64,000 nucleotides of DNA from Flavobacteriaceae bacterium (GCA_004762155.1 SIHP01000002.1:400133-464132), one strand, 5' to 3'. Shown: positions 17,117-25,649, counted from the stretch's first letter. The notes: generated from the sequence alone by a model not told the origin. Translations and numbers: made by a program.

Positions 17117-17215
17117 GCGTTAGGGATTGCAGTGACATCCTTTTTTAATACCGTTGCGATAGCAAAACGATATTAAAAAAGATATAGCGGAAAGCCCGAC
17201 CTTTAGGGAACGCCC
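17117..17215. ncRNA. Structured intergenic element (flavobacterial conserved-RNA/REP-like candidate)
   Basis: The element is closed by GCGTT (17117-17121) pairing with AACGC near 17209-17213. Inside is a long hairpin, CTTTTTTAATACCGTT pairing with AACGATATTAAAAAAG, flanked by AGGGATTGCAGTGACATCC and TATAGCGGAAAGCCCGACC. I recognise the blocks GGGATTGnAGTG...ATCC and AGCGGAnAGCCCGACC as recurring between genes in flavobacterial genomes; it may be the element known as Flavo-1 RNA, but that name is from memory. The rest of 16855-17309 is A+T-rich and holds the promoters of the flanking divergent genes. Confidence 0.6.
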
Positions 17216-17309
17216 AAATCTTCATTTTAAAATAACGCCATTTGGCTAGGTTTTGAACTCGCTATTTTTTTTATTTTTGAGAAAGACGAAATTTAAAAAT
17301 CTAACACTC

Positions 17310-18602
17310 ATGAAATACGCACCAATTAATCGTGATTTATTTATAAAAAACCGCAAGAATTTTATGGCTCAAATGAAGCCAAATAGTTTAGCTGTTTTTA
17401 ATTCTAATGATATTTATCCTGTTAGCGCAGATAGTACATTGCCTTTTGAACAACACCGTGATATTTTTTACTTAAGTGGTGTAGATCAAGAAGAAAGTAT
17501 TTTGATTTTATTTCCTGGTTGTCCTAAAGAAAGTTTACGTGAAGTTTTATTTTTAAGAGAAACCAACGAGCATATTGCAGTTTGGGAAGGTGAAAAATTG
17601 ACCAAAGAAAAAGCATTAACAACTAGCGGAATTAAAACCGTTTTTTGGTTACAAGATTTAGAAAAGGTTTTGGCTGAAATGATGTCCTTAGCAGATACGG
17701 TTTACATAAATACCAACGAACATTATCGTGCAAACGTAGAAACGGAAACTCGTGAGGCGCGTTTCACAAAATGGTTATTGGCTAAATACCCTGCGCATTC
17801 TGTAGCAAAAAGTAATCCTATTTTACAAAGACTTCGTTCTGTAAAAGATCAAATAGAAATTGATTTAATTCAGCATGCTTGTAACATTACCGAAAAAGGT
17901 TTCCGTAGAATTTTAAATTTTATAAAACCAGATGTTTGGGAATATGAAATTGAAGCAGAGTTGATTCACGAATTTGTGCGTAATCGTTCTAAAGGGTTTG
18001 CGTACACACCAATTATTGCAAGCGGAAATAACGCAAATGTTTTACATTATATAGAGAACAATCAGCAATGTAAAACTGGCGATTTAATTTTGTTTGATAT
18101 TGCTGCGGAATATGCGAATTATAAAAGTGATTTGTCTAGAACTGTACCAGTTTCTGGTCGTTTTTCTGAACGTCAATTAGCAGTTTATAATGCGGTGAAT
18201 CGTGTTAAAAAGGAGGCAACTAAAATGTTAACGCCTGGAACTATTTGGGCAGATTATCATGTTGAAGTTGGTAAAATTATGACTTCGGAATTGTTAGATT
18301 TAAACTTATTGGATAAAGCTGATGTTAAAAATGAAGATCCGAGTTGGCCAGCGTATAAAAAGTATTTTATGCACGGAACTTCGCATCATATGGGATTAGA
18401 TACGCATGATTATGGTTTACTATTAGAACCAATGCAAGCAAATATGGTATTTACTGTGGAACCTGGAATTTATATTCCGGAAGAAGGTTTTGGTATTCGT
18501 TTAGAGGATGATGTTGTGGTACAAGAAAAAGGTGAACCTTTTAACTTAATGGGGAATATTCCTATTGAAGCGGAAGAAATTGAGGAAATAATGAATGCCT
18601 AA
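17310..18602 (+). CDS. pepP: Xaa-Pro aminopeptidase P
   Basis: The 430-residue protein has an N-terminal creatinase-like domain (YAPINRDLFIKNRKNFMAQM, DIFYLSGVDQEESILILFPG) and a C-terminal pita-bread M24 domain from about residue 185. The metal site is visible as LILFDIAAEY (Asp), SDLSRTVPV (Asp), HGTSHHMGLDTHD (His), MVFTVEPGIY (Glu) and GIRLEDDVVV (Glu), so a dimetal site is complete. It removes N-terminal residues that precede proline. A longer frame from TTG 17253 adds 19 unlikely residues; ATG 17310 is preferred because it begins at the family N-terminus. Confidence 0.92.
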   Translation: MKYAPINRDLFIKNRKNFMAQMKPNSLAVFNSNDIYPVSADSTLPFEQHRDIFYLSGVDQEESILILFPGCPKESLREVLFLRETNEHIAVWEGEKLTKEKALTTSGIKTVFWLQDLEKVLAEMMSLADTVYINTNEHYRANVETETREARFTKWLLAKYPAHSVAKSNPILQRLRSVKDQIEIDLIQHACNITEKGFRRILNFIKPDVWEYEIEAELIHEFVRNRSKGFAYTPIIASGNNANVLHYIENNQQCKTGDLILFDIAAEYANYKSDLSRTVPVSGRFSERQLAVYNAVNRVKKEATKMLTPGTIWADYHVEVGKIMTSELLDLNLLDKADVKNEDPSWPAYKKYFMHGTSHHMGLDTHDYGLLLEPMQANMVFTVEPGIYIPEEGFGIRLEDDVVVQEKGEPFNLMGNIPIEAEEIEEIMNA

Positions 18603-18679
18603 ATTTTACTAGGCTTAGCTACCTTTATTCTATTTTTAGTTAGCTTAAGCTAAGGCATTTATTAATTTCATATAATTAT

Positions 18680-18746
18680 AATTGTAATTGTAATTGTAAA
18701 CATAGAGAAGCAGTCTGTTTATTAACAAACAGATTGCTTCTTTAAT
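18680..18746 (+). terminator. Terminator hairpin after pepP, preceded by a short AATTGT repeat
   Basis: GAAGCAGTCTGTTT (18707-18720) pairs with AAACAGATTGCTTC (18727-18740) with one G-T pair and a six-base loop, followed by TTTA. Immediately upstream (18680-18699) is a three-unit AATTGT microsatellite. The region 18603-18679 also contains the perfect palindrome TTAGCTTAAGCTAA at 18640-18653. No gene is present in 18603-18807. Confidence 0.7.
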
Positions 18747-18780
18747 ATAAAGCTATCGCTTTCTATTTTATCGCAATGAC
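18730..18780. repeat. Degenerate dispersed repeat (AGATTGCTTC ... CGCAATGAC type)
   Basis: The sequence starts as CAGATTGCTTC and ends as TCGCAATGAC. The same two ends occur at 20496-20534. Elements with these ends and a variable middle are common between genes in Bacteroidetes; here they are degraded. Confidence 0.45.
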
Positions 18781-18807
18781 ATTTTTGTTCTTTATAAAAA
18801 ATAGGTT

Positions 18808-19305
18808 CTAAATTCTTGTATGTTGATCTACTATTTTTAATATTGTTGGCATTCTGAATTCTCCTTGCATATTTTTAACTTTTGCAATTGCTTCTTCTAA
18901 ATTATAATCGATTGCAGAAACGTATAAGGGATTATTACTTTCTCCTCTTAATACTTCTTTGCACAACTTTTCTGTGTGGATGAATCCTCTTTTTGCAACA
19001 CCAATAATTGGTGTTTTTTTATTTAAAGCTTCGTATAAATATCCGCCTAAACCTAATTTATAATCGTTATTTACATAACAGTGTCCGTCTACTATAATCG
19101 CTTCTAATGTTTGTAAATCTACTTGTTTTAGTAATTCTAAAACACAAGGTAATTCGCGTTTATAAAATTCGCCTGAAACATACGGAAGTACATTTGTTGC
19201 TACACAGGTTATAATTTCTTTAGGTTCTTCATCGTTCCAATTAAATAAAGCACCAACTACCTTGGCGCTTTGTTCGTAATAGTATACATCTATTGCTAAT
19301 AGCAT
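18808..19305 (-). CDS. nfi: Endonuclease V-like protein, short form
   Basis: At 165 residues it is shorter than usual endonuclease V (about 220). The family signature is visible: the metal-binding Asp in LLAIDVYYYE (residue 5), YVSGEFYKRELPCVLELL, which corresponds to the YxPGxLxFRE block with its Glu, and IIVDGHCYVNNDYKLGLGGY, which replaces the VDGHGxxHPRxxGxASHLG motif and keeps the Asp. The later IIGVAKRGF segment is the conserved GVAK. The first strand and part of the C-terminal end are reduced. Endonuclease V cuts near deoxyinosine, or inosine in RNA; whether this short form is active is unknown. It is a single gene with no operon partner. Confidence 0.75.
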   Translation of the reverse strand: MLLAIDVYYYEQSAKVVGALFNWNDEEPKEIITCVATNVLPYVSGEFYKRELPCVLELLKQVDLQTLEAIIVDGHCYVNNDYKLGLGGYLYEALNKKTPIIGVAKRGFIHTEKLCKEVLRGESNNPLYVSAIDYNLEEAIAKVKNMQGEFRMPTILKIVDQHTRI

Positions 19306-19487
19306 TTTTTTGTTTTTAAGTTTACTAATTTATAAAGATATTTATTAATGGAAATGAATGGTTAATCTGCTTCATTTTTAAGGATGTTATATCTAATTCA
19401 AACGATCAATTAAGTGTACCAGAAAAAATTAAGAGCTTTTAAATAATTTAAACTCTATAATTTTTATTTACATTTACCAGAAAAAAA

Positions 19488-20351
19488 ATGCTATTATTTT
19501 TCGGAACTAGGTCTACTGAATTAGACACAAGAATCATCAGGAAAAACTTTTCTTGCCCTTACTGTAACACAGAAAACTCTTATAGAGTAACAACTTATGG
19601 TACTTATTTACATGTACTCTTTATTCCTATTATTACTCTTGGTAAAAAGTATATTATAGAATGTGAGCATTGTAAAAAAACATATCATAAAAACGAATTA
19701 CCAGATAGTTTAGATATTGCTATTAAAAATTCTTACGAAAGAATTCCTCCTAAAAAGGGACTTTGGCAATCCTTTGGATGCTTGTCAATTGTATCTCTTT
19801 TTTTATTTTCTTTTTTGCTTTCTTTATTCATTTGGATTTTTGCTGTAGTTGCTGATTTTTTTAATTCGGATTCGTCAAATAATAATGAATCTGTTAAAAA
19901 AGATGAAATTACAACTGTTGTAAATCTCTCAAAACCAAAACCTACTTGGAACGATAAACTTAAAGAAAAAATGTATGTTGCTGATTTTTTCCCTGATATA
20001 GAAAAAGACCCTATAGCTTATGGAATTTATAATTGTTTAGAATCTCATTTATCTCATTCTGAAAAAGGAGACATTTCTTATAAGACAACTGTTAATGACA
20101 ATAAAATATTAATATTGGTAGGGCCTTTAAACATGAAAAAACTTAATGAGAGACAAAAAGATTCTTTATATAGTAAAATAGACCGCTGTATAGATAATAT
20201 TTTAAAGTTTAAATCTTACGAACGTTATATTGGTGTTTTTAAAGGTTCAACACTTTTTATGCAAAAAACACCTAAAGGTATTGTTAAAGATAGTACAGCT
20301 TATAAAAGTGAATTGTTAAAGGCTTTTTTTGTTTCAAACACTCCTGACTAA
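19488..20351 (+). CDS. Zinc-ribbon membrane protein of unknown function
   Basis: The 287-residue protein starts with LLFFGTRSTELDTR, then a zinc ribbon with CPYC near residues 23-26 and CEHC near 63-66 separated by YGTYLHVLFIPIITLGKKYI. This is the zinc-ribbon layout found in small membrane-associated proteins of many bacteria. One strong membrane helix lies at about residues 105-128. The C-terminal 150 residues are charged, outside the membrane, and not recognised. The gene stands alone, ends in a terminator at 20400-20432 and borders the accessory island. Confidence 0.75.
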   Translation: MLLFFGTRSTELDTRIIRKNFSCPYCNTENSYRVTTYGTYLHVLFIPIITLGKKYIIECEHCKKTYHKNELPDSLDIAIKNSYERIPPKKGLWQSFGCLSIVSLFLFSFLLSLFIWIFAVVADFFNSDSSNNNESVKKDEITTVVNLSKPKPTWNDKLKEKMYVADFFPDIEKDPIAYGIYNCLESHLSHSEKGDISYKTTVNDNKILILVGPLNMKKLNERQKDSLYSKIDRCIDNILKFKSYERYIGVFKGSTLFMQKTPKGIVKDSTAYKSELLKAFFVSNTPD

Positions 20352-20399
20352 AGTTGATACTATCTTTTAATAAGATTACTTATTAAATAAAGGTTATAA

Positions 20400-20432
20400 A
20401 AATGTACTGAACTAAAAACAGTACTTTTTTTT
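20400..20432 (+). terminator. Rho-independent terminator
   Basis: GTACTG (20404-20409) and CAGTAC (20419-20424) pair around a nine-base loop and are followed by eight T residues, 50 bases after the zinc-ribbon gene. Confidence 0.75.
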
Positions 20433-20491
20433 CATTTCAACTAAAAATCACTTTAGCTGTTTTTTCTTTTAAAAATTTGACCGATTTATAA

Positions 20492-20534
20492 ATTGACAGA
20501 TTGCTTCATTTCACGAAGTTTCATTCGCAATGAC
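20492..20534. repeat. Degenerate dispersed repeat, second copy
   Basis: The block begins GACAGATTGCTTC and ends TTCGCAATGAC, with an inner CACGAAG. It shares both ends with 18730-18780. It marks the left edge of the accessory island. Confidence 0.5.
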
Positions 20535-20572
20535 TAAAATCAATTTAATTTTGTAATATGAAAAAGCTAATT

Positions 20573-20646
20573 AAAAAGTGAACAACAGAGCAATGTTTAT
20601 TATGATTGCTCTGTTTAAATTAATTAAATTGATGTGTTCACTTTTT
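20573..20646. terminator. Two stacked perfect hairpins downstream of the 1,213-residue gene
   Basis: An outer 12-bp stem (AAAAAGTGAACA 20573-20584 with TGTTCACTTTTT 20635-20646) encloses an inner 10-bp stem (ACAGAGCAAT 20585-20594 with ATTGCTCTGT 20605-20614). The two stems abut without a gap on the left side and are separated by 20 A+T bases on the right. Both strands end in a T run, so it can terminate the minus-strand gene ending at 20678. Confidence 0.75.
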
Positions 20647-20677
20647 GAAATTGAATGAAATAAGGTTTATAGTATAT

Positions 20678-23600
20678 CTACTCTACATCATTGGTTTCAC
20701 CAACAACATCATAATCTACACCTTCTTCCTCCTCTTCTGAAGTTATTAAAGAAGTACCGTCTGTAAACAACGTTCCTTCATTACAATCAGGATCACATGG
20801 TAAACCACTTTCATCCAAAGCAACCGAACCTGCTTGTAAAACAGTTAACGCAGTTGGAACACGAGTTTCCCAAGTTCCTTCAATTGCTCCTTCTACAGTT
20901 TGCATTTCTTCAGCAATAGAAACATACATTTCGTCATTTGCATCCGTAACCATTCCAGTTCCATTCCAAACTTCACCAGTTTGCATATACCAGTTTACAG
21001 CATCTTCAAAACCAGGTGTTACAGGCACTACAGATCTTGCCATACCACTTTGTAAAAAGGCTTTAAAAATAGGATCATTTCCTTCTACATAATCAAAAGC
21101 ATTGTCCCAGTTTTCTTTATAGAAATACGGATAAAAAGTATATGCCATAATTTCCCAATCAAACGCTTGTTCAAAAAACTTAATAACTTCCATATGGCTT
21201 TGTAAGCCTGATCTATCCTCTAATAACTCAAAAGACGAACCTGATACATAATGATTTCCAGTAGTTTCAACAATATTGTGTGTCATTAAATCAATTGCCA
21301 TACGTTTCAATTCTCTTTTTTCAATACTTCTATTGATTTGAGAGCTTAATTCTTTTTTCTCTTCAGCAACTTCTTCAACCGACACTTGAGATAACTTAAA
21401 ATCATTATACTCTTGCACACGTTCAGCATAAGCCTCCATAATTGCTTTATACGTTTCATTTTGCCATTGTTTTTTAGCTTCATCTGTTAAACTACATTCT
21501 ACAGAAACAGAAACTCCTGATGAATGAAACCCTTCACATGAAAAAGAAACAGGAACACTTTCTGTGAAATTTCCAATATCTTTATAATCTATTTTTGATT
21601 CAGCAGAATCATAATAACTTAACTTAAATTCCTTAGAACCAACAAGAACTGTTCCTCCTAGATTTGGTTCATTAGCTGCTTTAAAAATTGCATACGCTTT
21701 AACAGATTGATAACCTTCTGGTAAAATAACTTCTCCACTTCCATGCATTACCTCTTCGTGCTCCCCACTAGCTCCAGATAGTTGGCTTGAAATAGCAGAA
21801 AAAGATTTTCCAGCAAAAACGGTATCTTGTGGTATTGCAGTAACTTCTGCATTGTATTGAGAAGCAATCCATTGATAATTATCTTTACTTAAATCAGAAG
21901 ATTTTAAAATTTTATCTGAAATTTTATCATTAATTAAATAATCTGGGTTTATTAAATTACTAGGGTGTACAGGTTCATTTGGTATAATAAGATTTAAATC
22001 TGTTTTATTAACTCCCTGCTCTAAATACGAATTGATAAAAAACTTAGCTGGTTCTGGTAGTGCAAATTCATACATTAAACGCTTACCATAATTAACTAAA
22101 GTGTTTTTATAAATTTTATCAACCCAACGATATACACCAGTTACATGTTCGTCTCCTTTTCTATTATCAAAACCATGCGTATTATTTTCTTCAAATTCTT
22201 GTAAAATTCTTGAAGTTCGCTTAGTACTAATTTTTTGTACCACACGCTCTAAAGCTCTTTCCGTTACTTCTTGTGCGTATGTTTGCGCTTGTAAATTGGA
22301 GTTTGATGCCGAATTACTTGAAGACGTATTATAGTTTGTTCCTGCAGTGAAAGTATTATTTCCAAAACCACCAGTTACACTTGCATTTGCACCAAAACTT
22401 GTTGCATTGTCTTGATTTACAATAGACGATGCTTCATTATGCATTTCATTACGCTCTGTGGTAGTTGTGTCTGTTAAGTTTTCTATTTCGGTTTCAGAAG
22501 TTTGTTCTGTGGTACTTTCAGATACTCTTAAACTTCTTGTGGTACGTTCTTTGTACTCACGCGCCATAATGTTTTCTATATGCGAAACTTCTCCTGGCAC
22601 ATAACAACATACTTCTTGTTCTACACGTCTAAAATCTGCAATACCCAATTCTGTTACTCCGTGTAAAAGAGTTGATTTACTCACTATTTCTGAATCTGAA
22701 TCTACATCATCAATAACACAAGCACCAATAATAGCAGCTTCGTAACGATTATTAGTATATGTTACTTCAAAATCATCTTCATAAAAGGCTAATTTCACTC
22801 CATTACTTAAAATAAACGTTCCTTCCATGATGTAATCTCCTTCTAATAACTCTACTTTGTTATCATGAAAAAAACTAAGATATAAATATCCAGAATCTGT
22901 AATTAAACTAAGTGCTCTTATAGAATCTCCTGAAAAAGTTACCGAACTATCGTTCTTTTTAGTAATTGTATAACTTGCTTCTGTAACAGATAAACCTGTT
23001 GCGTTTTCTACCTTCAAACGCATAGCTACAGATGAAAGTGTACTTCCTAATACATTACTTAAAGATCCTTTGTATGTATAATTAGCAATGGTACTTTCTG
23101 CATCTACTTTTATTGTTGTTCCTCCAATAGTTACCGTTTTAACAGTATCTTGTGTATTGTTAATTATAATTTGATTTTCTGCTTTTATGTTTTCCTGTAA
23201 AACAGTTTTAACATCATCAAATGTATCATATAATTCAAGGTCTTTTACTCCCAATAAACTTTTAGTTTCATCTGATAATTGATCCAGCACAAGATCTTCA
23301 GTTGAGTTTAAATTTAACTCCGGGTTTGATTCAAACTCAAACGAAGGCAATTCTAACTCTTCATAAGTTTCTGTTCTTTTTTGAAAACCTGTTGCAGCAT
23401 CTACAACAATTTGAACAGAAGGTGTTGCTGCTTCTTTTAAAGCTGAGATCGCTGCTTCATGCGTTACTAGAGCTTCTTTATATCTTGTTTGTTCTTGTTT
23501 GTTATAAACAATTTCTGCTCTTTTTACTTCATTAAGTGCTGTTTCGTATTCTTCCAAACGAACTTTTGCTTTATCAACCTCTAAACTTGCACTTAAATAA

Positions 23601-24319
23601 TTTATAGTTGTCTTAGATAATGTTTTAATTTCAGTACTTGAACTAACAATATCCGTAGCGATTAATTCTTTTGGAATAATTAAACTTGCATTTGCTAAAC
23701 GTGTAAAGTTTTCCTTTTGTTCGTCTGTGAAAGTAATTGTTCCTGAATCCCCTGAAGGAATTGCCACAAATTCATCAAATTCATATAAAAAATTACTGGC
23801 TATTAATAATTGAATTAGAATATCTCTAATAGTAGTAGATTTTTTAAATACAATATTATAGAATAATTGGTCCCATAATTCATATTCTTCATCTGATAAA
23901 CTGTCTGAAGAATTAATTGCTACAGATGTTAAAGATCCCTCACCTCCTGTTGAGCTAATAGGAACTATTTCTGAACCGGAATTCGAATCTTGTTGAGAGT
24001 TATCTAAAATACTCTCGTAAGACAACGACAACTTGTTTCTACCTAACCATAGTGCAAAATTGTACAGATCTGGATATTGTTTTTTAATAGCGAAACGTGT
24101 TTCTAAAGGAACAAAATCAGCACTATAGGCTTGTGATAAAGCTTCGTCTTTTTCTGCAACTGAAGCTACATTTTGAATAGCATTTAATGCTATGTTCTGA
24201 TCTTCTTCTCCTTCTGGAAAAGAAATGAATTTACTTTTTACATTGCTGTCTCCTATAGCTTGTGGACTACGAAGTGTTACAAACTTAAATAAATTTGATT
24301 TGATTGGTGTGTTACTCAT
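20678..24319 (-). CDS. Very large cytoplasmic protein of unknown function (1,213 aa), island component
   Basis: No signal peptide, membrane segment or known enzyme motif is seen. The protein begins with NLFKFVTLRSPQAIGDSN, has a coiled-coil-like stretch at about residues 240-300 (VRLEEYETALNEVKRAEIVY), a Ser/Asn/Thr/Gly-rich stretch near 650-690, a tryptophan/tyrosine-containing block near 720-760 (HVTGVYRWVDKIYKN), another charged helix near 985-1035, and an aromatic C-terminal block (YTFYPYFYKENWD ... VVPVTPGFEDAVNWYMQTGE). The end is acidic. Base composition is slightly richer in G+C than the immunity genes. It is divergent from an S24 repressor across a 305-base control region. A structural or scaffold role for a lysis-released particle is possible, but this is inference. 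Confidence 0.8.
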   Translation of the reverse strand: MSNTPIKSNLFKFVTLRSPQAIGDSNVKSKFISFPEGEEDQNIALNAIQNVASVAEKDEALSQAYSADFVPLETRFAIKKQYPDLYNFALWLGRNKLSLSYESILDNSQQDSNSGSEIVPISSTGGEGSLTSVAINSSDSLSDEEYELWDQLFYNIVFKKSTTIRDILIQLLIASNFLYEFDEFVAIPSGDSGTITFTDEQKENFTRLANASLIIPKELIATDIVSSSTEIKTLSKTTINYLSASLEVDKAKVRLEEYETALNEVKRAEIVYNKQEQTRYKEALVTHEAAISALKEAATPSVQIVVDAATGFQKRTETYEELELPSFEFESNPELNLNSTEDLVLDQLSDETKSLLGVKDLELYDTFDDVKTVLQENIKAENQIIINNTQDTVKTVTIGGTTIKVDAESTIANYTYKGSLSNVLGSTLSSVAMRLKVENATGLSVTEASYTITKKNDSSVTFSGDSIRALSLITDSGYLYLSFFHDNKVELLEGDYIMEGTFILSNGVKLAFYEDDFEVTYTNNRYEAAIIGACVIDDVDSDSEIVSKSTLLHGVTELGIADFRRVEQEVCCYVPGEVSHIENIMAREYKERTTRSLRVSESTTEQTSETEIENLTDTTTTERNEMHNEASSIVNQDNATSFGANASVTGGFGNNTFTAGTNYNTSSSNSASNSNLQAQTYAQEVTERALERVVQKISTKRTSRILQEFEENNTHGFDNRKGDEHVTGVYRWVDKIYKNTLVNYGKRLMYEFALPEPAKFFINSYLEQGVNKTDLNLIIPNEPVHPSNLINPDYLINDKISDKILKSSDLSKDNYQWIASQYNAEVTAIPQDTVFAGKSFSAISSQLSGASGEHEEVMHGSGEVILPEGYQSVKAYAIFKAANEPNLGGTVLVGSKEFKLSYYDSAESKIDYKDIGNFTESVPVSFSCEGFHSSGVSVSVECSLTDEAKKQWQNETYKAIMEAYAERVQEYNDFKLSQVSVEEVAEEKKELSSQINRSIEKRELKRMAIDLMTHNIVETTGNHYVSGSSFELLEDRSGLQSHMEVIKFFEQAFDWEIMAYTFYPYFYKENWDNAFDYVEGNDPIFKAFLQSGMARSVVPVTPGFEDAVNWYMQTGEVWNGTGMVTDANDEMYVSIAEEMQTVEGAIEGTWETRVPTALTVLQAGSVALDESGLPCDPDCNEGTLFTDGTSLITSEEEEEGVDYDVVGETNDVE

Positions 24320-24343
24320 TTTAATAAAATTTTAATTGTTTTT

Positions 24344-24406
24344 AATTAAGCGCTACAAAGGCTTCCTGTTATTTGCTTTTCTAACAGTTCTTGTTTGTGC
24401 TTAATT
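24344..24406 (-). promoter_or_regulatory. Long interrupted hairpin in the 5' leader of the 1,213-residue gene
   Basis: AATTAAGC (24344-24351) pairs with GCTTAATT (24399-24406), and inside it CTGTTA (24366-24371) pairs with TAACAG (24382-24387). It ends 25 bases before the start codon, so it would form in the leader RNA or serve as a protein-binding palindrome. Confidence 0.5.
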
Positions 24407-24410
24407 CAAT

Positions 24411-24602
24411 AAAATGTTTGAATTAACGAGTAGTGGTTTTAAAAAAGTGAAGAAATTCAAGTTAAAACCTCAAAAACTAATGACTAAATTTATACAAATG
24501 TTTGAATATTAGTGTTTTTTTGTATATTAGCAGTCATTTACAAGACAAAAATACAACATTTTACAACTAATTCAAAACAAAAGATTGATTTTTTTTGTAA
24601 AA
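24411..24602. promoter_or_regulatory. Divergent control region with repeated short motifs (candidate S24 repressor sites)
   Basis: Two direct copies of AAATGTTTGAAT are seen (about 24412-24423 and 24496-24507). Three copies of a TTTACAA-type motif also occur: TTTACAA at 24537-24543, TTTTACAA at 24559-24566, and inverted TTGTAAAA at 24595-24602. Such repeats between a phage-type repressor and its divergent target are candidate operators. None is proven. Confidence 0.4.
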
Positions 24603-24624
24603 AGTTACATTTATTAAACATATT

Positions 24625-25422
24625 ATGGATATTTCTGAACGAATTGCCGCTATACGAGACAAATTTAATTTGAACAACTTTTCTTTCTCAAGAAAAATAA
24701 GTGTTACAGGTACTACTATAGACAGTATTATTAACGGAAGACCTCAGCCAGACGGAAGCAGAAAAAGAACAAAACCTGGTTATGATGTGTTAACTTCTAT
24801 CATTAATGAGTTTAATGTAAATCCGGATTATTTATTTGCAAAAAGCTCTACAATGTTACGATCGGATGCGAATATTAATTCGAATTATTCTGAAATGCCT
24901 CAAGTTGTTTCTGTAGATAACACAGGTGATGAAAATGTTGTTTTTGTTCCCATACAAGCTAGAGCTGGTTATTTAAGTGGGTATAGTGATACTAGTTATA
25001 TAGAACAGCTTCCTTCTTTTAATATGCCTCATTTACATAACGGTACTTTTCGTTGTTTTGAAGTTCAGGGAAATTCTATGGTTCGTACTTTTTTTGATGG
25101 CGATTTAGTTTTTGGTAAGTATGTTGAAAATTTAGGTGATATTAAAGATGGTAGAGTTTATGTAATTATTACCAAAAATGATGGTATTGTTTTAAAACGT
25201 GTTATTAACAGAATTGCTGAACGCGGAAAACTTATTTTAAAAAGTGATAATAAAGACGGAAACTATCCAACATATACAATTAATGCCGAAGAAATTATGG
25301 AGGTTTGGTATGTAACCATGTTTGCTTCTAAACAAATGCCTGAACCTGTTGATGTTTATGATAGATTACATGATTTAGAAAGTCAACTTGTAGAACTTAA
25401 AGAGAAACTTAGCAAAGACTAA
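24625..25422 (+). CDS. XRE/S24 LexA-like self-cleaving repressor
   Basis: The 265-residue protein has an N-terminal helix-turn-helix (residues 3-65: ISERIAAIRDKFNLNNFSFS, then TIDSIINGRPQ) and a C-terminal S24 peptidase domain. The autocleavage Ala-Gly pair lies at residues 114-115 (ARAGYLSG), the nucleophile is Ser151 in VQGNSMV, and the general base is Lys191 in IVLKRVIN. All elements for RecA-stimulated cleavage are therefore present, as in LexA and lambda-type repressors. A coiled-coil tail (YDRLHDLESQLVELKEKL) ends the protein. It is divergent from the 1,213-residue gene and convergent with the toxin/immunity operon, so DNA damage may switch the island on. Confidence 0.88.
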   Translation: MDISERIAAIRDKFNLNNFSFSRKISVTGTTIDSIINGRPQPDGSRKRTKPGYDVLTSIINEFNVNPDYLFAKSSTMLRSDANINSNYSEMPQVVSVDNTGDENVVFVPIQARAGYLSGYSDTSYIEQLPSFNMPHLHNGTFRCFEVQGNSMVRTFFDGDLVFGKYVENLGDIKDGRVYVIITKNDGIVLKRVINRIAERGKLILKSDNKDGNYPTYTINAEEIMEVWYVTMFASKQMPEPVDVYDRLHDLESQLVELKEKLSKD

Positions 25423-25495
25423 AACGACTCAATTTAATCTCTGTTTTTAAGCACTCTTAAAAAGACTACAAACTAAAAAACAGAAAGTTTTAAAT

Positions 25496-25533
25496 AAAAA
25501 AAGCTGTTCTAAATAATTTAGAACAGCTTTTTT
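25496..25533. terminator. Hairpin terminator, copy A
   Basis: AAGCTGTTCTAAAT pairs with ATTTAGAACAGCTT around a single A, with A and T runs outside, so it acts in both directions. It lies between the S24 gene and the immunity array. The same hairpin recurs at 28946-28982 and, diverged, at 29726-29764. Confidence 0.85.
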
Positions 25534-25550
25534 TATGCTTTATTTAAACA

Positions 25551-25592
25551 TCTTGGCGCTTTCCGCGAAGTCAGGAGACTTTGCGGAGCGGG
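25551..25592. repeat. GC-rich hairpin repeat, copy 1
   Basis: The block contains CGCT-TT-CCGC-GA-AGTC-AGGA-GACT-TT-GCGG-AGCG, a stepwise palindrome far richer in G+C than its surroundings. A nearly identical copy lies at 29004-29045. Both copies directly follow a copy of the AGCTGTTCTAAAT hairpin. Confidence 0.75.
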
Positions 25593-25649
25593 TTTTGCCT
25601 TTTTTATAATTTCTTCTTCTGTCTGTTTCATAATACTAAAAAAGAAAAA

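Noticed and set aside
17253..17309. TTG start giving a 449-residue PepP
   Set aside because: The extra residues cross the probable promoter/leader; ATG 17310 matches the family N-terminus.
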